Assembly (NCBI RefSeq): GCF_900172345.1
Contig: NZ_FWFY01000009.1
Span: forward strand, 62,001 to 126,000
DNA: 64,000 nucleotides
Reading direction: 5' to 3'
From: Limimaricola soesokkakensis
GTDB lineage: Bacteria; Pseudomonadota; Alphaproteobacteria; Rhodobacterales; Rhodobacteraceae
Shown: piece by piece, positions 38,411 through 46,661 of the stretch
Numbering within the stretch: the first letter of the stretch is position 1
Layout: each line of letters opens with the position of its first letter
The notes under the pieces: model-generated
Told to the model about the DNA's origin: nothing
What the model saw: only the letters and a program-made list of their open reading frames with translations
The model's database searches: none
Made by a program: the position numbers and the translations under genes

Positions 38411-38441
38411 CTCCGCTACTGCTACGCAAGCAGTAGCGGAG
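38411..38441 (-). promoter_or_regulatory. Hairpin burying the galE ribosome-binding site; possible terminator of upstream operon
   Basis: On the minus strand CTCCGCTACTGCT and AGCAGTAGCGGAG form a perfect 13-base stem with a five-base loop. The 3' arm ends with GGAG, which is the Shine-Dalgarno sequence of galE (GGAG-ATTTTGT-ATG), paired with CTCC. The short ATTTTG after the stem could also let it act as a Rho-independent terminator for the ABC-transporter operon ending 60 bases upstream. Both readings fit the sequence. Confidence 0.8.
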
Positions 38442-38501
38442 TGTGTCAGGGCTGACCAGAACCGGTCTGGCGCAGGGTCTTCAGGCCCCGCGCCCTGCCC
38501 G

Positions 38502-39500
38502 TCATTTCAGCGCCGCGTCGGTGATTTCATGCGTGAAGGCGCCCTCCGGCACGGCCGAGATCACCGGGTCCGAGCCACCCGCGAGAAGCGTGTCGACGGT
38601 GCGCTGATAGGCCGCCTCGTCGAGGCTGCCGTCCGAGCCCTCGGTCAGCTTGGCGATCTCGCCCATCATCCGGACCTGATGCGCCTCGGTCTGGGCGCCG
38701 GTCTCGTCGTAGTCGAGCACGATCTGCGCCGCGTCTTCGGGGTTCTCCTCGGCCCATTTCCAGCCCTTCATCGAGGCGCGCACGAAACGTGTCATCTTGT
38801 CGACGAACTCCGGATCCTCGAGGTTCTCTTCCAGCACCCACATCCCGTCCTCGAGCGTCGCCACGCCCATATCCTCGTATTTGAAGGTGACGAGCTCGTC
38901 CTCGGAGATGCCCGCGTCAAGCACCTGGCCGTATTCGTTATAGGTCATGGTGGAGATGCAGTCGGCCTGACGCTGGATCAGCGGGTCAACGTTGAAGCCC
39001 TGCTTGAGGACCGTCACGCCCTCCTCGCCCCCCTCGGTGGGAATCCCCTCTTGGCTCATCCAACTCAGGAACGGGTATTCGTTTCCGAAGAACCACACGC
39101 CGATGGTCTTGCCCTTGAAGTCCTGCGGGCCGGTGATGCCGGTATCCTTCCAGCAAGTCAGCATCAGCCCCGAGCTGGCGAAGGGCTGGGCGATGTTCAC
39201 GACCGGCAGGCCTTTCTCCCGCGCAGCCAGCGCCGAAGGCATCCAGTTGAGCATCACGTCGGCCCCGCCCCCCGCGAGCACCTGCGGCGGCGCGATGTCG
39301 GGGCCTCCAGGCAGGATCTCGACGTCGAGCCCCTCCTCTTCGTAGAACCCCTCTTCGAGCGCCACATAGTAGCCCGCGAACTGCGCCTGGGTGACCCATT
39401 GCAGCTGCAGCCGGACCTCGTCGAGATCCTGCGCCATGGCGGGTGCCACCCCGGTCATCAGCGCGCCTGCCGCCGCCGCGGCCATCATCATCCGTTTCAT
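38502..39500 (-). CDS. NMT1/ThiY-family ABC transporter substrate-binding protein
   Basis: A 332-residue periplasmic binding protein. The signal peptide runs to about residue 23 (VAPAMA, then QDLDEV). The mature part has the NMT1/ThiY start VRLQLQWVTQAQFAGYYVALEEGFYEEEGLDVEI and a GGADVMLNWM loop, seen in binding proteins for pyrimidine-like ligands, riboflavin or nitrate/sulfonate. Because its operon also encodes dihydropyrimidinase and its partners, uracil, thymine or a precursor is the likely ligand. It is the last gene of the transporter set and is preceded by a GGAGGT ribosome-binding site. Confidence 0.85.
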   Translation of the reverse strand: MKRMMMAAAAAGALMTGVAPAMAQDLDEVRLQLQWVTQAQFAGYYVALEEGFYEEEGLDVEILPGGPDIAPPQVLAGGGADVMLNWMPSALAAREKGLPVVNIAQPFASSGLMLTCWKDTGITGPQDFKGKTIGVWFFGNEYPFLSWMSQEGIPTEGGEEGVTVLKQGFNVDPLIQRQADCISTMTYNEYGQVLDAGISEDELVTFKYEDMGVATLEDGMWVLEENLEDPEFVDKMTRFVRASMKGWKWAEENPEDAAQIVLDYDETGAQTEAHQVRMMGEIAKLTEGSDGSLDEAAYQRTVDTLLAGGSDPVISAVPEGAFTHEITDAALK

Positions 39501-39552
39501 TCTTGGTCGACCTCCGTTTGCTGTTGTCGGCCCGGTTGGCGGGCTCTGTTGG

Positions 39553-40398
39553 TTATCCGCGTTGCGAGGGGTGCCAGAAGGTCACCCCCCGTTCGATCAG
39601 CGCAACCAGCCCGTAGAAGCCGGTGCCGGCCAACGCCGCGACGAGGATCGCGGCCCAGACCATGTCGAGCGCGAGCTGGCCCACCGAGGTGGTGATCCGG
39701 AACCCGAGCCCCAGTGTCGGCGAGCCAAAGAACTCGGCCACGATGGCCCCGATCAGCGCCAGCGTCGTGCAGATCTTCAGACCGTTGAAGATGAAGGGCA
39801 TCGCCGCCGGAAGCCGGAGCTTCACCAGCCCCTGCCAATAGCCCGCGCCCCAGCTCTTCATCAGGTCGCGCTGCATGGCCGAGGTTTCGGCCAGCCCCGC
39901 CACGGTGTTCACCAGCATCGGAAAGAACACCATGACCACCACCACGGCGGCCTTGGACTGCCAATCGAAGCCGAACCACATCACGAGGATCGGCGCGGTG
40001 CCGACGATCGGCAGCGCCGCCATGAAGCTCGCCAGCGGCAGCAGCCCACGCTGCAGGAACACGAAGCGATCGACGGCGATCGCCGTGAGGAACGCCGCGC
40101 CACAGCCGATCGCGTAGCCCGATAGCGCGCCGCGCAGGATGGTCTGCACGAAATCGCCCCAGAGGATCGGCAGGCTCTCGGCGAAGCGCGCGCCGATCTG
40201 GCTTGGCGGTGGCAGAATAACGAGTGGCACCTGCAGCGCGCGCACCGCGATCTCCCACAGGATCAGGATGGTGATCCCGAACAGCAAGGGCACCGCCATA
40301 CGCGCCCAGATCCGGTTCGACAGCGGCCCGGTGGCAAGCCAGACGTTGAGCGCCCAGAGCCCGAGCCAGAGCGCCAGCGCGAGGACCGCCGCGCTCAT
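39553..40398 (-). CDS. ABC transporter permease (pyrimidine/nitrate-sulfonate type), second
   Basis: A 281-residue inner-membrane permease of the SsuC/TauC group with about six helices. The EAA-type loop contacting the ATPase reads SWGAGYWQGLVKLRLPAAMPFIFNGLK, and ALIGAIVAEFFGSPTLGLGFRI follows. The start ATG lies in an ATGA overlap with the preceding permease, and the longer open frame upstream belongs to a shadow. With the other permease it forms the channel of the importer. Confidence 0.88.
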   Translation of the reverse strand: MSAAVLALALWLGLWALNVWLATGPLSNRIWARMAVPLLFGITILILWEIAVRALQVPLVILPPPSQIGARFAESLPILWGDFVQTILRGALSGYAIGCGAAFLTAIAVDRFVFLQRGLLPLASFMAALPIVGTAPILVMWFGFDWQSKAAVVVVMVFFPMLVNTVAGLAETSAMQRDLMKSWGAGYWQGLVKLRLPAAMPFIFNGLKICTTLALIGAIVAEFFGSPTLGLGFRITTSVGQLALDMVWAAILVAALAGTGFYGLVALIERGVTFWHPSQRG

Positions 40399-41342
40399 GC
40401 CGCACCCCCCATGCGCCGCAGCGCGAGCCTCTGCGCGCCGCCGATCATCGCCACCAGCACCGCCGCCAGCGCCGCGGCCAGCAGCAGCGCCGCCCAGATC
40501 TGCGCGGTCTGGCCATAATAGCTTCCTGCCAGCATGCGCGCGCCCAATCCGCCGCCCTGCACTGGCAGTTCGCCCACGATGGCCCCGACAAGGGCGGCCG
40601 CCACGGCGATCTTCATCGACGCGAAGAGATAGGGCATCGAGGCCGGCAGCCGCAGCCGCGTCAGCACCTGCCAACCCGAGGCGTCCCATGTGCGCATCAG
40701 GTCGGTCTGCATCGCGTCAGGCGCGCGCAGCCCCTTCACCATGCCGACCACCACGGGGAAGAACGACAGGTAGGCGGATATGATCGCTTTGGGTAGCAGC
40801 CCCTGCAGGCCGACAGAGTAGAGCACCACCACGATCATCGGTGCCAGCGCCACGATCGGCACTGTCTGGCTGACGATGGCCCATGGCATCACCGATTTCT
40901 CCATCGTCTTCGAATGGACGATGCCGATTGCCAGGGCGATCCCCGCCATGGCTCCTATGACAAAGCCGAGCGCCGTGGCCGAGAGCGTGATCCAGGCATG
41001 TAGCAGCAATCCGCGGTTCGAAAGACTCCCCGATCGCAGCAGGCCGCGCCGCCCCTCGATCTCCTCCATCACCACGCTCTGCCACAACTCGCCCGCCACC
41101 TGATGCGGTGCGGGCAGTCTCGGCCTGTCCTGCGCCCAAGCGTCCGGGATCTGGCCCGGATTGGCCAACACCAGCCCCAGTGCGTTCGCATCGCGCCGCT
41201 CCACGGCAGTATCCGGCTGCACCGCCACCCCTTCGCGCTCGGCGGCGGTCAGGGCCTCGCGGATGTTCATCGGCACGGCGGCGGCGTACCAGAGCGCGAA
41301 CAATGCCGCGACGAGGATGATGACCGGTCCCGCGCGGCTCAT
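40395..41342 (-). CDS. ABC transporter permease (pyrimidine/nitrate-sulfonate type), first
   Basis: A 315-residue inner-membrane permease with an unusually long periplasmic stretch after the first helix (about residues 28-95, rich in charged residues), then the SsuC-type helices. The ATPase-contact loop is TWDASGWQVLTRLRLPASMPYLFASMK, followed by ALVGAIVGELPVQGGGLGARML. The start at 41342 follows GCGAGG. It is separated from the ATPase gene by 246 bases that contain an unusual inverted-repeat element, while every other junction in the transporter set is tight. Confidence 0.88.
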   Translation of the reverse strand: MSRAGPVIILVAALFALWYAAAVPMNIREALTAAEREGVAVQPDTAVERRDANALGLVLANPGQIPDAWAQDRPRLPAPHQVAGELWQSVVMEEIEGRRGLLRSGSLSNRGLLLHAWITLSATALGFVIGAMAGIALAIGIVHSKTMEKSVMPWAIVSQTVPIVALAPMIVVVLYSVGLQGLLPKAIISAYLSFFPVVVGMVKGLRAPDAMQTDLMRTWDASGWQVLTRLRLPASMPYLFASMKIAVAAALVGAIVGELPVQGGGLGARMLAGSYYGQTAQIWAALLLAAALAAVLVAMIGGAQRLALRRMGGAA

Positions 41343-41378
41343 GCGCTGGCCTCGCAAGTGTCTCGCGTCGTATGGGCA

Positions 41379-41473
41379 ACTTTGTTCTCCAAATACGCAA
41401 TCCCACCCTTGCCGCTCCGACCCACCTTCGGTCTGAAGGAAGCCGGTCTTCTTGCGTATTTTAAGAACAAAGT
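41379..41473. repeat. 95-bp element with 22-bp inverted ends in the ABC operon gap
   Basis: The ends read ACTTTGTTCT-NN-AAATACGCAA (41379-41400) and its inverted copy (41452-41473), matching at 20 of 22 positions. Weaker matching goes outwards to a shared GTCG. The 51-base centre holds a small CCTTC/GAAGG hairpin and no coding frame. It is much more AT-rich than the surrounding DNA. It could be a miniature mobile element or a palindromic RNA/DNA control unit between the ATPase and permease genes. No transposase or clear target duplication was seen. The rest of the 246-base gap shows nothing recognisable. Confidence 0.75.
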
Positions 41474-41588
41474 AACCATGTCCGACTTAAGTGAGGGCGC
41501 GGTACAGGCTGGCGAGCCGATGACCGCGAACGAAGTCGCCATGCGATAGGGGCTCCTGCTCGCCAGGGGCGGGAAGCCCGCTTGTGTC

Positions 41589-42389
41589 TCACACCTCTTC
41601 ATGACCGGCCCTCAGTCCTTCGCGCACCCGGTGCGCGATCTCGATGAATTCGGGGCTGTCGCGGATGTCGAGCGGGCGCTCGCGCGGCAGCGGGCTGTCG
41701 ATCACGTCGCTGATCCGTCCGGGGCGCGGGCTCATCACCACGATCTTGGTCGAGAGATACACCGCCTCGGGAATCGAGTGGGTCACGAAGAGCGTGGTCT
41801 TGCCGGTCGCGGCCCAGAGCCTGAGCAGCTCCTCGTTGAGCCGATCCCGCACGATCTCGTCCAGCGCGCCGAAGGGTTCGTCCATCAGCAGGATGTCGGC
41901 GTCGAACGCCAGCGCCCGGGCGATGCTCGCGCGTTGCTGCATGCCGCCCGACAATTGCCAGGGATACTTCTTCTCGAACCCGCCTAGTTCGACCAGCTCC
42001 AGCACCTCGCGCACGCGCCGTGTCCGCTCGGCCTTGGGAAACCCCATGATCTCGAGCGGCAGCGCGATGTTGCCGCCGATGGTGCGCCAAGGGTAGAGGC
42101 CGGCGGCCTGGAACACGTAGCCATAGGCCCGGGCCCGGCGTGCCTCGTCGGGGCTCATGCCATTGACCGAAACCTCGCCAGCCGTGGGCTGTTCCAGCGC
42201 TGCGACCACCCGAAGAAATGTGGTCTTGCCGCAGCCCGACGGGCCGATGAAGGAGACGAACTCGCCCTTCGCGATGTCGAGATCCACGCCCTTGAGGGCG
42301 TGAACCGGACCATCGGCGGTCTCGAAGGTGAGATCGACGCCGCGCGCCGAGACGACGGTCTTCGCAATCGGCGCGTTCATCATCGGCAC
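41589..42389 (-). CDS. ABC transporter ATPase (SsuB/TauB-like) of pyrimidine importer
   Basis: A 266-residue cytoplasmic ABC ATPase: Walker A FIGPSGCGKTTFLRVVA, the Q-loop FQAAGLYPWRTIGGN, signature QLSGGMQQRASIARAL, Walker B ILLMDEPFGALDE and switch FVTHSIPEAVYLS. These are the marks of the nitrate/sulfonate/thiamine-precursor group. The stop codon is followed by a 246-base gap before the permeases. It lies 19 bases after the dihydropyrimidinase gene, tying the importer to pyrimidine breakdown. Confidence 0.92.
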   Translation of the reverse strand: MPMMNAPIAKTVVSARGVDLTFETADGPVHALKGVDLDIAKGEFVSFIGPSGCGKTTFLRVVAALEQPTAGEVSVNGMSPDEARRARAYGYVFQAAGLYPWRTIGGNIALPLEIMGFPKAERTRRVREVLELVELGGFEKKYPWQLSGGMQQRASIARALAFDADILLMDEPFGALDEIVRDRLNEELLRLWAATGKTTLFVTHSIPEAVYLSTKIVVMSPRPGRISDVIDSPLPRERPLDIRDSPEFIEIAHRVREGLRAGHEEV

Positions 42390-42408
42390 GCCCCCCGCCC
42401 CGGCACCC

Positions 42409-43866
42409 TCACACGCCGCTCGCCGGAATGCCCGAGCGTTCGATCGGGCGCGGTGCGGTCAGCGCTTTCCACGACGAAAGCGCCCGGTTGACCGGGCCCT
42501 GCGGCTCGCGCGCAACGAATTCGCCATGACCCTCATGCGTATCCAGCGCACCGTCGCGCAGCGAAACATGGCCGCGGCTCAGCACGTAACGCGGTAGGCC
42601 CTTCACTTTCTGCCCCTCGAAGACGTTGTAGTCGATTGCCGAAGCCTGCGCGGCGGCAGTGATGGTCTTTTCCTTCTCCGGATCCCAGACCACGATGTCG
42701 GCATCGGCGCCGACGAGGATCGCGCCCTTTTTCGGGTAGCAGCCAAGGATCTTGGCGCTGTTGGTGGAGGTGACGGCGACGAACTCGTTCATCGTGATCC
42801 GGCCAGTGTTGACCCCATGCGTCCACAACAAGGGCATCCGGTCCTCGAGCCCGCCGGTGCCATTGGGGATCTTGGTGAAATCGCCCAGCCCGTTGCGCTT
42901 CTGCTCGGTGGTGAAGGCGCAGTGATCGGTGGCCACCACCGAGAGCGTGCCTGAGGCCAGACCGGCCCAAAGGCTGTCTTGATGGCGCTTGTCGCGGAAC
43001 GGCGGACTCATCACCCGGCGCGCGGCGTGGTCCCAGTCGGGATGGGCGTATTCGCTCTCGTCGAGGATCAGGTGCTGGATCAGCGGCTCGCCCCAGACCC
43101 GCTTGCCCAGCATCTTGGCGCGGCGGATCGCCTCGTGCGCCTCCTCGCAGGAGACGTGGACCACGTAGAGCGGCACGCCGGCCATGTCGGCGATCATGAT
43201 CGCGCGGTTGGTGGCCTCGCCCTCGACCGAGGAGGGGCGCGAATAGGCATGCGCCTCGGGGCCGGTGTTGCCCTCGGCCAGAAGCTTGGCCTGCAGTTCG
43301 GCCACCACGTCGCCGTTCTCAGCATGCACCAGCGGGATCGCACCTAGCTCGGCGCAGCGCCGGAAGCTGGCGAAGAGCTCGTCGTCGTTCACCATCAAGG
43401 CGCCCTTGTAGGCCATGAAGTGCTTGAAGGTGGTGATGCCGTGGTCGCGCACCACGGTCTCCATCTCGTCGAAGACCTGGCGGTCCCACCAGGTGATCGC
43501 CATGTGGTAGGAATAGTCGCAGGCCGCCTGACCCGACTTGTTGTGCCAGGTTTTCAGCGCGTCGAGCAGACTCTGGCCCGGGCTGGGGAGCGCGAAATCC
43601 ACCACCATGGTGGTGCCGCCGGCCAGCGCCGCGCGGGTGCCCGAACCGAAATCATCGGTGGAATGGGTGCCCATGAAGGGCATCTCCAGATGGGTGTGCG
43701 GGTCGATGCCGCCGGGCATCACGTAACAGCCCGTGGCGTCGAGTTCCTCGTCGCCGGCCAGCCCCTTTCCGATGGCGGCGATACGCCCGCCCTCGATCAG
43801 CAGATCCGCCTCGTAGGTCAGATCCGCCGTGACGATGGTACCGTTCCTGATGACCTTGGAGCCCAT
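42409..43866 (-). CDS. hydA: Dihydropyrimidinase
   Basis: This amidohydrolase opens dihydrouracil or dihydrothymine to N-carbamoyl-beta-alanine or its methyl form, step two of reductive pyrimidine degradation. The 485-residue protein has the metal-binding GGIDPHTHLEMPF, the carbamylated-lysine region FKHFMAYKGAL, PLVHAENGD and YVVHVSCEEAH histidines, and ATDHCAFTTEQK with the catalytic Asp. The NGTGGLEDRMPLLW loop also fits dihydropyrimidinases rather than bacterial hydantoinases of other type. The start is behind GAGAGGGAA. Also called PydB. Confidence 0.94.
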   Translation of the reverse strand: MGSKVIRNGTIVTADLTYEADLLIEGGRIAAIGKGLAGDEELDATGCYVMPGGIDPHTHLEMPFMGTHSTDDFGSGTRAALAGGTTMVVDFALPSPGQSLLDALKTWHNKSGQAACDYSYHMAITWWDRQVFDEMETVVRDHGITTFKHFMAYKGALMVNDDELFASFRRCAELGAIPLVHAENGDVVAELQAKLLAEGNTGPEAHAYSRPSSVEGEATNRAIMIADMAGVPLYVVHVSCEEAHEAIRRAKMLGKRVWGEPLIQHLILDESEYAHPDWDHAARRVMSPPFRDKRHQDSLWAGLASGTLSVVATDHCAFTTEQKRNGLGDFTKIPNGTGGLEDRMPLLWTHGVNTGRITMNEFVAVTSTNSAKILGCYPKKGAILVGADADIVVWDPEKEKTITAAAQASAIDYNVFEGQKVKGLPRYVLSRGHVSLRDGALDTHEGHGEFVAREPQGPVNRALSSWKALTAPRPIERSGIPASGV

Positions 43867-43889
43867 TTCCGTTCCCTCTCTGTCAGGCC

Positions 43890-43910
43890 CGGCCCCTCGT
43901 GCGGGGGCCG
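43890..43910 (-). other. GC-rich hairpin in the hydA leader
   Basis: CGGCCCC and GGGGCCG form a perfect seven-base stem with a seven-base loop, 24 bases upstream of hydA on the minus strand. A second GCGCGC repeat lies further upstream. It may mark the end of the lipoprotein transcript or tune hydA expression. There is no T-run. The remaining part of this 153-base gap shows nothing else. Confidence 0.4.
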
Positions 43911-44019
43911 TGGCACGTCCCGGGCGCGCGCTCGGTGGCGCGCTCCGGCTCGAAAGGGTCGGCGGGCGGAAGGGGGCGGCGGCGCGTGGTCGGCCGGCAT
44001 CGCCCCCGAACTGCCCGGA

Positions 44020-44496
44020 TCAGCTTGCGGGACGCGGCCCCACCGTGCCGTCGTCGTCTTCACAAAGCGGCACGCCGTTTTCGTCGCGCACCGGGTAGCC
44101 GCTCAGCGGTTCGGTGCGCTCGATCGAGAACAGGTAGCAGCCGTCGCCGTTCTGGAACACGGCTGAGGGCGGCGTGCCGGGCAGGAGCGCGGCGAGCACG
44201 GCCTCGGGGGCGGAGACCACCTCCTGCGGGGATGTCGCGGTGATGGCGCCGGCAGGTGGCCGGGGGGCCGCCGCGGCGCTCGTGTCACCATCGTCCGACA
44301 GGGGCGCCGTGGTCACCTGGGCGGGGCTTTCGAGCCGGGACGGCGCCGGCGTCGGTTCCGGCGCGGGAGCGGGCGCTGCCTGCGGCGCGGGAAACACCGG
44401 AGCGGGTTGTGGCACGGCCACGGTACGCACTTCCTCGCAGGCGGCGAGCAGCGGCAGCGCCACCAATACGGGCAGCAGTCGGGGCAGTCTGGTCAT
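44020..44496 (-). CDS. Proline/alanine-rich predicted lipoprotein
   Basis: A 158-residue protein with a lipoprotein signal peptide ending LPLLAAC, so Cys20 would be acylated and the protein anchored to the periplasmic side of a membrane. Residues 28-52 form a flexible proline/alanine-rich linker. The C-terminal part (about residues 90-158) holds a small domain with AVFQNGDGCYLFSIERTEPLSGYPVRDENG and two cysteines (GDGCYLF, VPLCEDD) that may pair. No family was recognised. It sits inside the pyrimidine gene set between hydA and the amidohydrolase gene. AGGAGAG precedes the ATG. Confidence 0.75.
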   Translation of the reverse strand: MTRLPRLLPVLVALPLLAACEEVRTVAVPQPAPVFPAPQAAPAPAPEPTPAPSRLESPAQVTTAPLSDDGDTSAAAAPRPPAGAITATSPQEVVSAPEAVLAALLPGTPPSAVFQNGDGCYLFSIERTEPLSGYPVRDENGVPLCEDDDGTVGPRPAS

Positions 44497-44578
44497 CGGG
44501 CTCTCCTGAACATCTGGCTTGCCGATCCAGAAAGGCCGGAACCGGGAGAGGTCAAGCCCTGCATGTCCGATGAAAGTT

Positions 44579-45829
44579 TCAAGACACCACCTCGGCGGCC
44601 TCGATCACCGCATGCAGCAGCACGTCGCAGCCCTTGGTCGCCCAGTCCTGCGTGATCTCCTCGGCCTCGTTATGGCTCAGCCCGTCCTTGCAGGGGCACA
44701 TCACCATGGCGGTCGGGGCGATGCCGGCAATCCAGCAGGCGTCGTGTCCGGCGCCCGAGACGATGTCGCGATGGCTGTAGCCCAACCGCTCGGCAGCGGC
44801 GCGCACCATGCCGACGCAGTCCGGGTCGAAGGTGACCGGCTCGAAATGCCCGGTGGGTTCGATCTCGAGCCCCAGCCCCAGCTCGTCGGCGATCCGCGTG
44901 GCCTCGGTCTCGACCGCCCTGCGCATCGCGGCGAGCTTCTCGGCATCGGGCGAGCGGATATCGACGGTGAAGACCGCGCGGCCCGGGATCACGTTGCGGG
45001 AGTTCGGCCAGACATTGGCCTGCCCGACCGCGCCCACCGCGTCGGGCTGGTGCTCCATCGCGATGCGGTGCACGGCCTCGGTGATCCGCGCCATGCCGAG
45101 CCCGGCATTGACCCGCATGTGCATCGGGGTGGAGCCGGTATGGCTTTCCTTGCCGGTGAGCCGGATCTCCAGCCACCATAGCCCCTGGCCGTGGGTGACC
45201 ACGCCGATATCCTTTTGCTCGGCCTCGAGGATCGGGCCCTGCTCGATGTGCAACTCGAAGAGCGCATGCATCTTGCGCGCGCCGACCTCCTCTTCGCCCT
45301 TCCAGCCGATCCGTTCCAACTCGGTGCCGAAGGATTTTCCATCCGCATCCTCGCGCGCATAGGCCCAGTCGAGATCGTGCTGCCCGGCGAAAACGCCGGA
45401 AGCCATCATCGCCGGGGCGAAGCGGGTGCCTTCCTCGTTGGTCCAGTTCACGACGACGATCGGTCGGCGGGTCTTGACCCCCATGTCGTCGAGCGTGCGG
45501 ATGATCTCGAGCCCGCCGAGCACGCCCAGTACGCCGTCATACTTGCCGCCCGTGGGCTGGGTATCGAGATGGCTGCCGACATAGACCGGCAACGCATCGG
45601 GGTCCTGGCCCTCGCGGCGCGCGAACATCGATCCCATCTTGTCGACACCCATCGACAGGCCCGCGGCCGCGCACCACTTCGCGAAGAGCGCCCGGCCTTC
45701 GGCATCCGCATCCGTCAGGGTCTGGCGATTGTTGCCGCCCGCCACGCCGGGGCCGATCTTGGCCATGTCCATCAGGCTGGACCAGAGCCGCGCGCCGTCG
45801 ATCTTGAGGTTTTCGCCGGGTGCGGACAT
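44579..45829 (-). CDS. pydC: Zn-dependent amidohydrolase, beta-ureidopropionase / N-carbamoyl-amino-acid hydrolase type
   Basis: A 416-residue M20-family hydrolase expected to cleave N-carbamoyl-beta-alanine to beta-alanine, CO2 and ammonia. The metal ligands are visible in YVGSHLDTQPTGGKYDG, NWTNEEGTRF and ELHIEQGPILE, with GAGHDACW near the C terminus. The SHTGSTPM and RNVIPGRAVFTVDIRSPD stretches are usual for the carbamoylase/allantoate amidohydrolase group. The start at 45829 follows GCGAGGAA. Allantoate or ureidoglycolate are other possible substrates, but the hydA/preA/preT neighbours point to pyrimidines. Confidence 0.88.
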   Translation of the reverse strand: MSAPGENLKIDGARLWSSLMDMAKIGPGVAGGNNRQTLTDADAEGRALFAKWCAAAGLSMGVDKMGSMFARREGQDPDALPVYVGSHLDTQPTGGKYDGVLGVLGGLEIIRTLDDMGVKTRRPIVVVNWTNEEGTRFAPAMMASGVFAGQHDLDWAYAREDADGKSFGTELERIGWKGEEEVGARKMHALFELHIEQGPILEAEQKDIGVVTHGQGLWWLEIRLTGKESHTGSTPMHMRVNAGLGMARITEAVHRIAMEHQPDAVGAVGQANVWPNSRNVIPGRAVFTVDIRSPDAEKLAAMRRAVETEATRIADELGLGLEIEPTGHFEPVTFDPDCVGMVRAAAERLGYSHRDIVSGAGHDACWIAGIAPTAMVMCPCKDGLSHNEAEEITQDWATKGCDVLLHAVIEAAEVVS

Positions 45830-45876
45830 GCTGGGTTCCTCGCCTTGCTGCCGGTCGGACCGCGCGCGGCATCGAT

Positions 45877-45892
45877 TTGACCGCCCGGTAAA
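45877..45892. promoter_or_regulatory. RutR-like operator between pydC and rutR
   Basis: TTGACC and GGTAAA face each other around four bases. E. coli RutR binds TTGACCA-NN-TGGTCAA; the same 16-base frame is kept here with one arm matching fully and the other five of six. It lies 48 bases upstream of pydC and 121 bases upstream of rutR, a good place to control both divergent units. The match is seen in sequence; the binding is inferred. Confidence 0.6.
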
Positions 45893-46013
45893 ATTCACGC
45901 TATCAAAGTCCCGACACCAGTCAAGGATCGCGTGATCGCGCCTCGGGCCCGGACACGAAACGATGCGAGACGAGGCAGCGGCGGGTCGTTCCGCCCGTTC
46001 GACAGGACCGGAG

Positions 46014-46637
46014 ATGACCAAGAGCCCGCCCCGCACCCGGATCCAGGTCCGCAACCGGGCCGCCATTCTGGAGGCGGCGCTCGAGGTGTTCGCGGCGCGT
46101 GGCTTCAGGGGTGCGACGCTGGACCGGATCGCGCAGGCGGCGGGGCTGTCGAAGCCGAACCTGCTCTATTACTTCCGCTCCAAGGAAGCGCTGCATCTCG
46201 CCATTCTCGAGGATCTGCTGGAGCTGTGGCTGGCGCCTCTGCGCGAGATGGATGCCGACGGCGAGCCGCGCGAGCAGATCCTCGGTTACGTCCGGCGCAA
46301 GCTGGAGATGAGCCGCGACCACCCGCGCGAGAGCCGGCTCTTCGCCAACGAGATCCTGCAAGGCGCCCCCCGAGCGCGGCCCGTGCTGGAGGGCGAACTC
46401 AAGGTGCTGGTCGACGAGAAGGCCGCAGTGATCGCGGCCTGGTCGGAATCGGGCCGGATCGGACCGGTCGACCCCTATCACCTGATTTTCTCGATTTGGG
46501 CGCTGACCCAGCACTATGCCGATTTCGAGGTGCAAGTACGCGCGATCATGGGGAAAACCGATCCCTACCCGGGCGCCGAAGCCTGGCTCGATCACCTCTT
46601 CGGCGCGGCACTCGGGATTTCTCACAAGACCACTTGA
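46014..46637 (+). CDS. rutR: RutR-like TetR-family pyrimidine regulator
   Basis: A 207-residue TetR-family regulator very close in pattern to E. coli RutR, which senses uracil and thymine. The helix-turn-helix reads AILEAALEVFAARGFRGATL and AQAAGLSKPNLLYYFRSKEALHLAIL; the effector domain contains LWLAPLREMDAD, YVRRKLEMSRDHPRESRLFANEILQGAP, LVDEKAAVIAAW and DPYHLIFSIWALTQHYADF, all aligned with RutR. The start at 46014 follows GGACCGGAG; an in-frame ATG 17 codons upstream is possible. It is divergent from pydC across an operator-like palindrome. Confidence 0.92.
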   Translation: MTKSPPRTRIQVRNRAAILEAALEVFAARGFRGATLDRIAQAAGLSKPNLLYYFRSKEALHLAILEDLLELWLAPLREMDADGEPREQILGYVRRKLEMSRDHPRESRLFANEILQGAPRARPVLEGELKVLVDEKAAVIAAWSESGRIGPVDPYHLIFSIWALTQHYADFEVQVRAIMGKTDPYPGAEAWLDHLFGAALGISHKTT

Positions 46638-46661
46638 ACACCGGGGTCGGCGGGCGCATCT

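Noticed and set aside
41379-41473. Insertion sequence
   Set aside because: There are inverted ends but no transposase and no clear target duplication; kept only as an inverted-repeat element.
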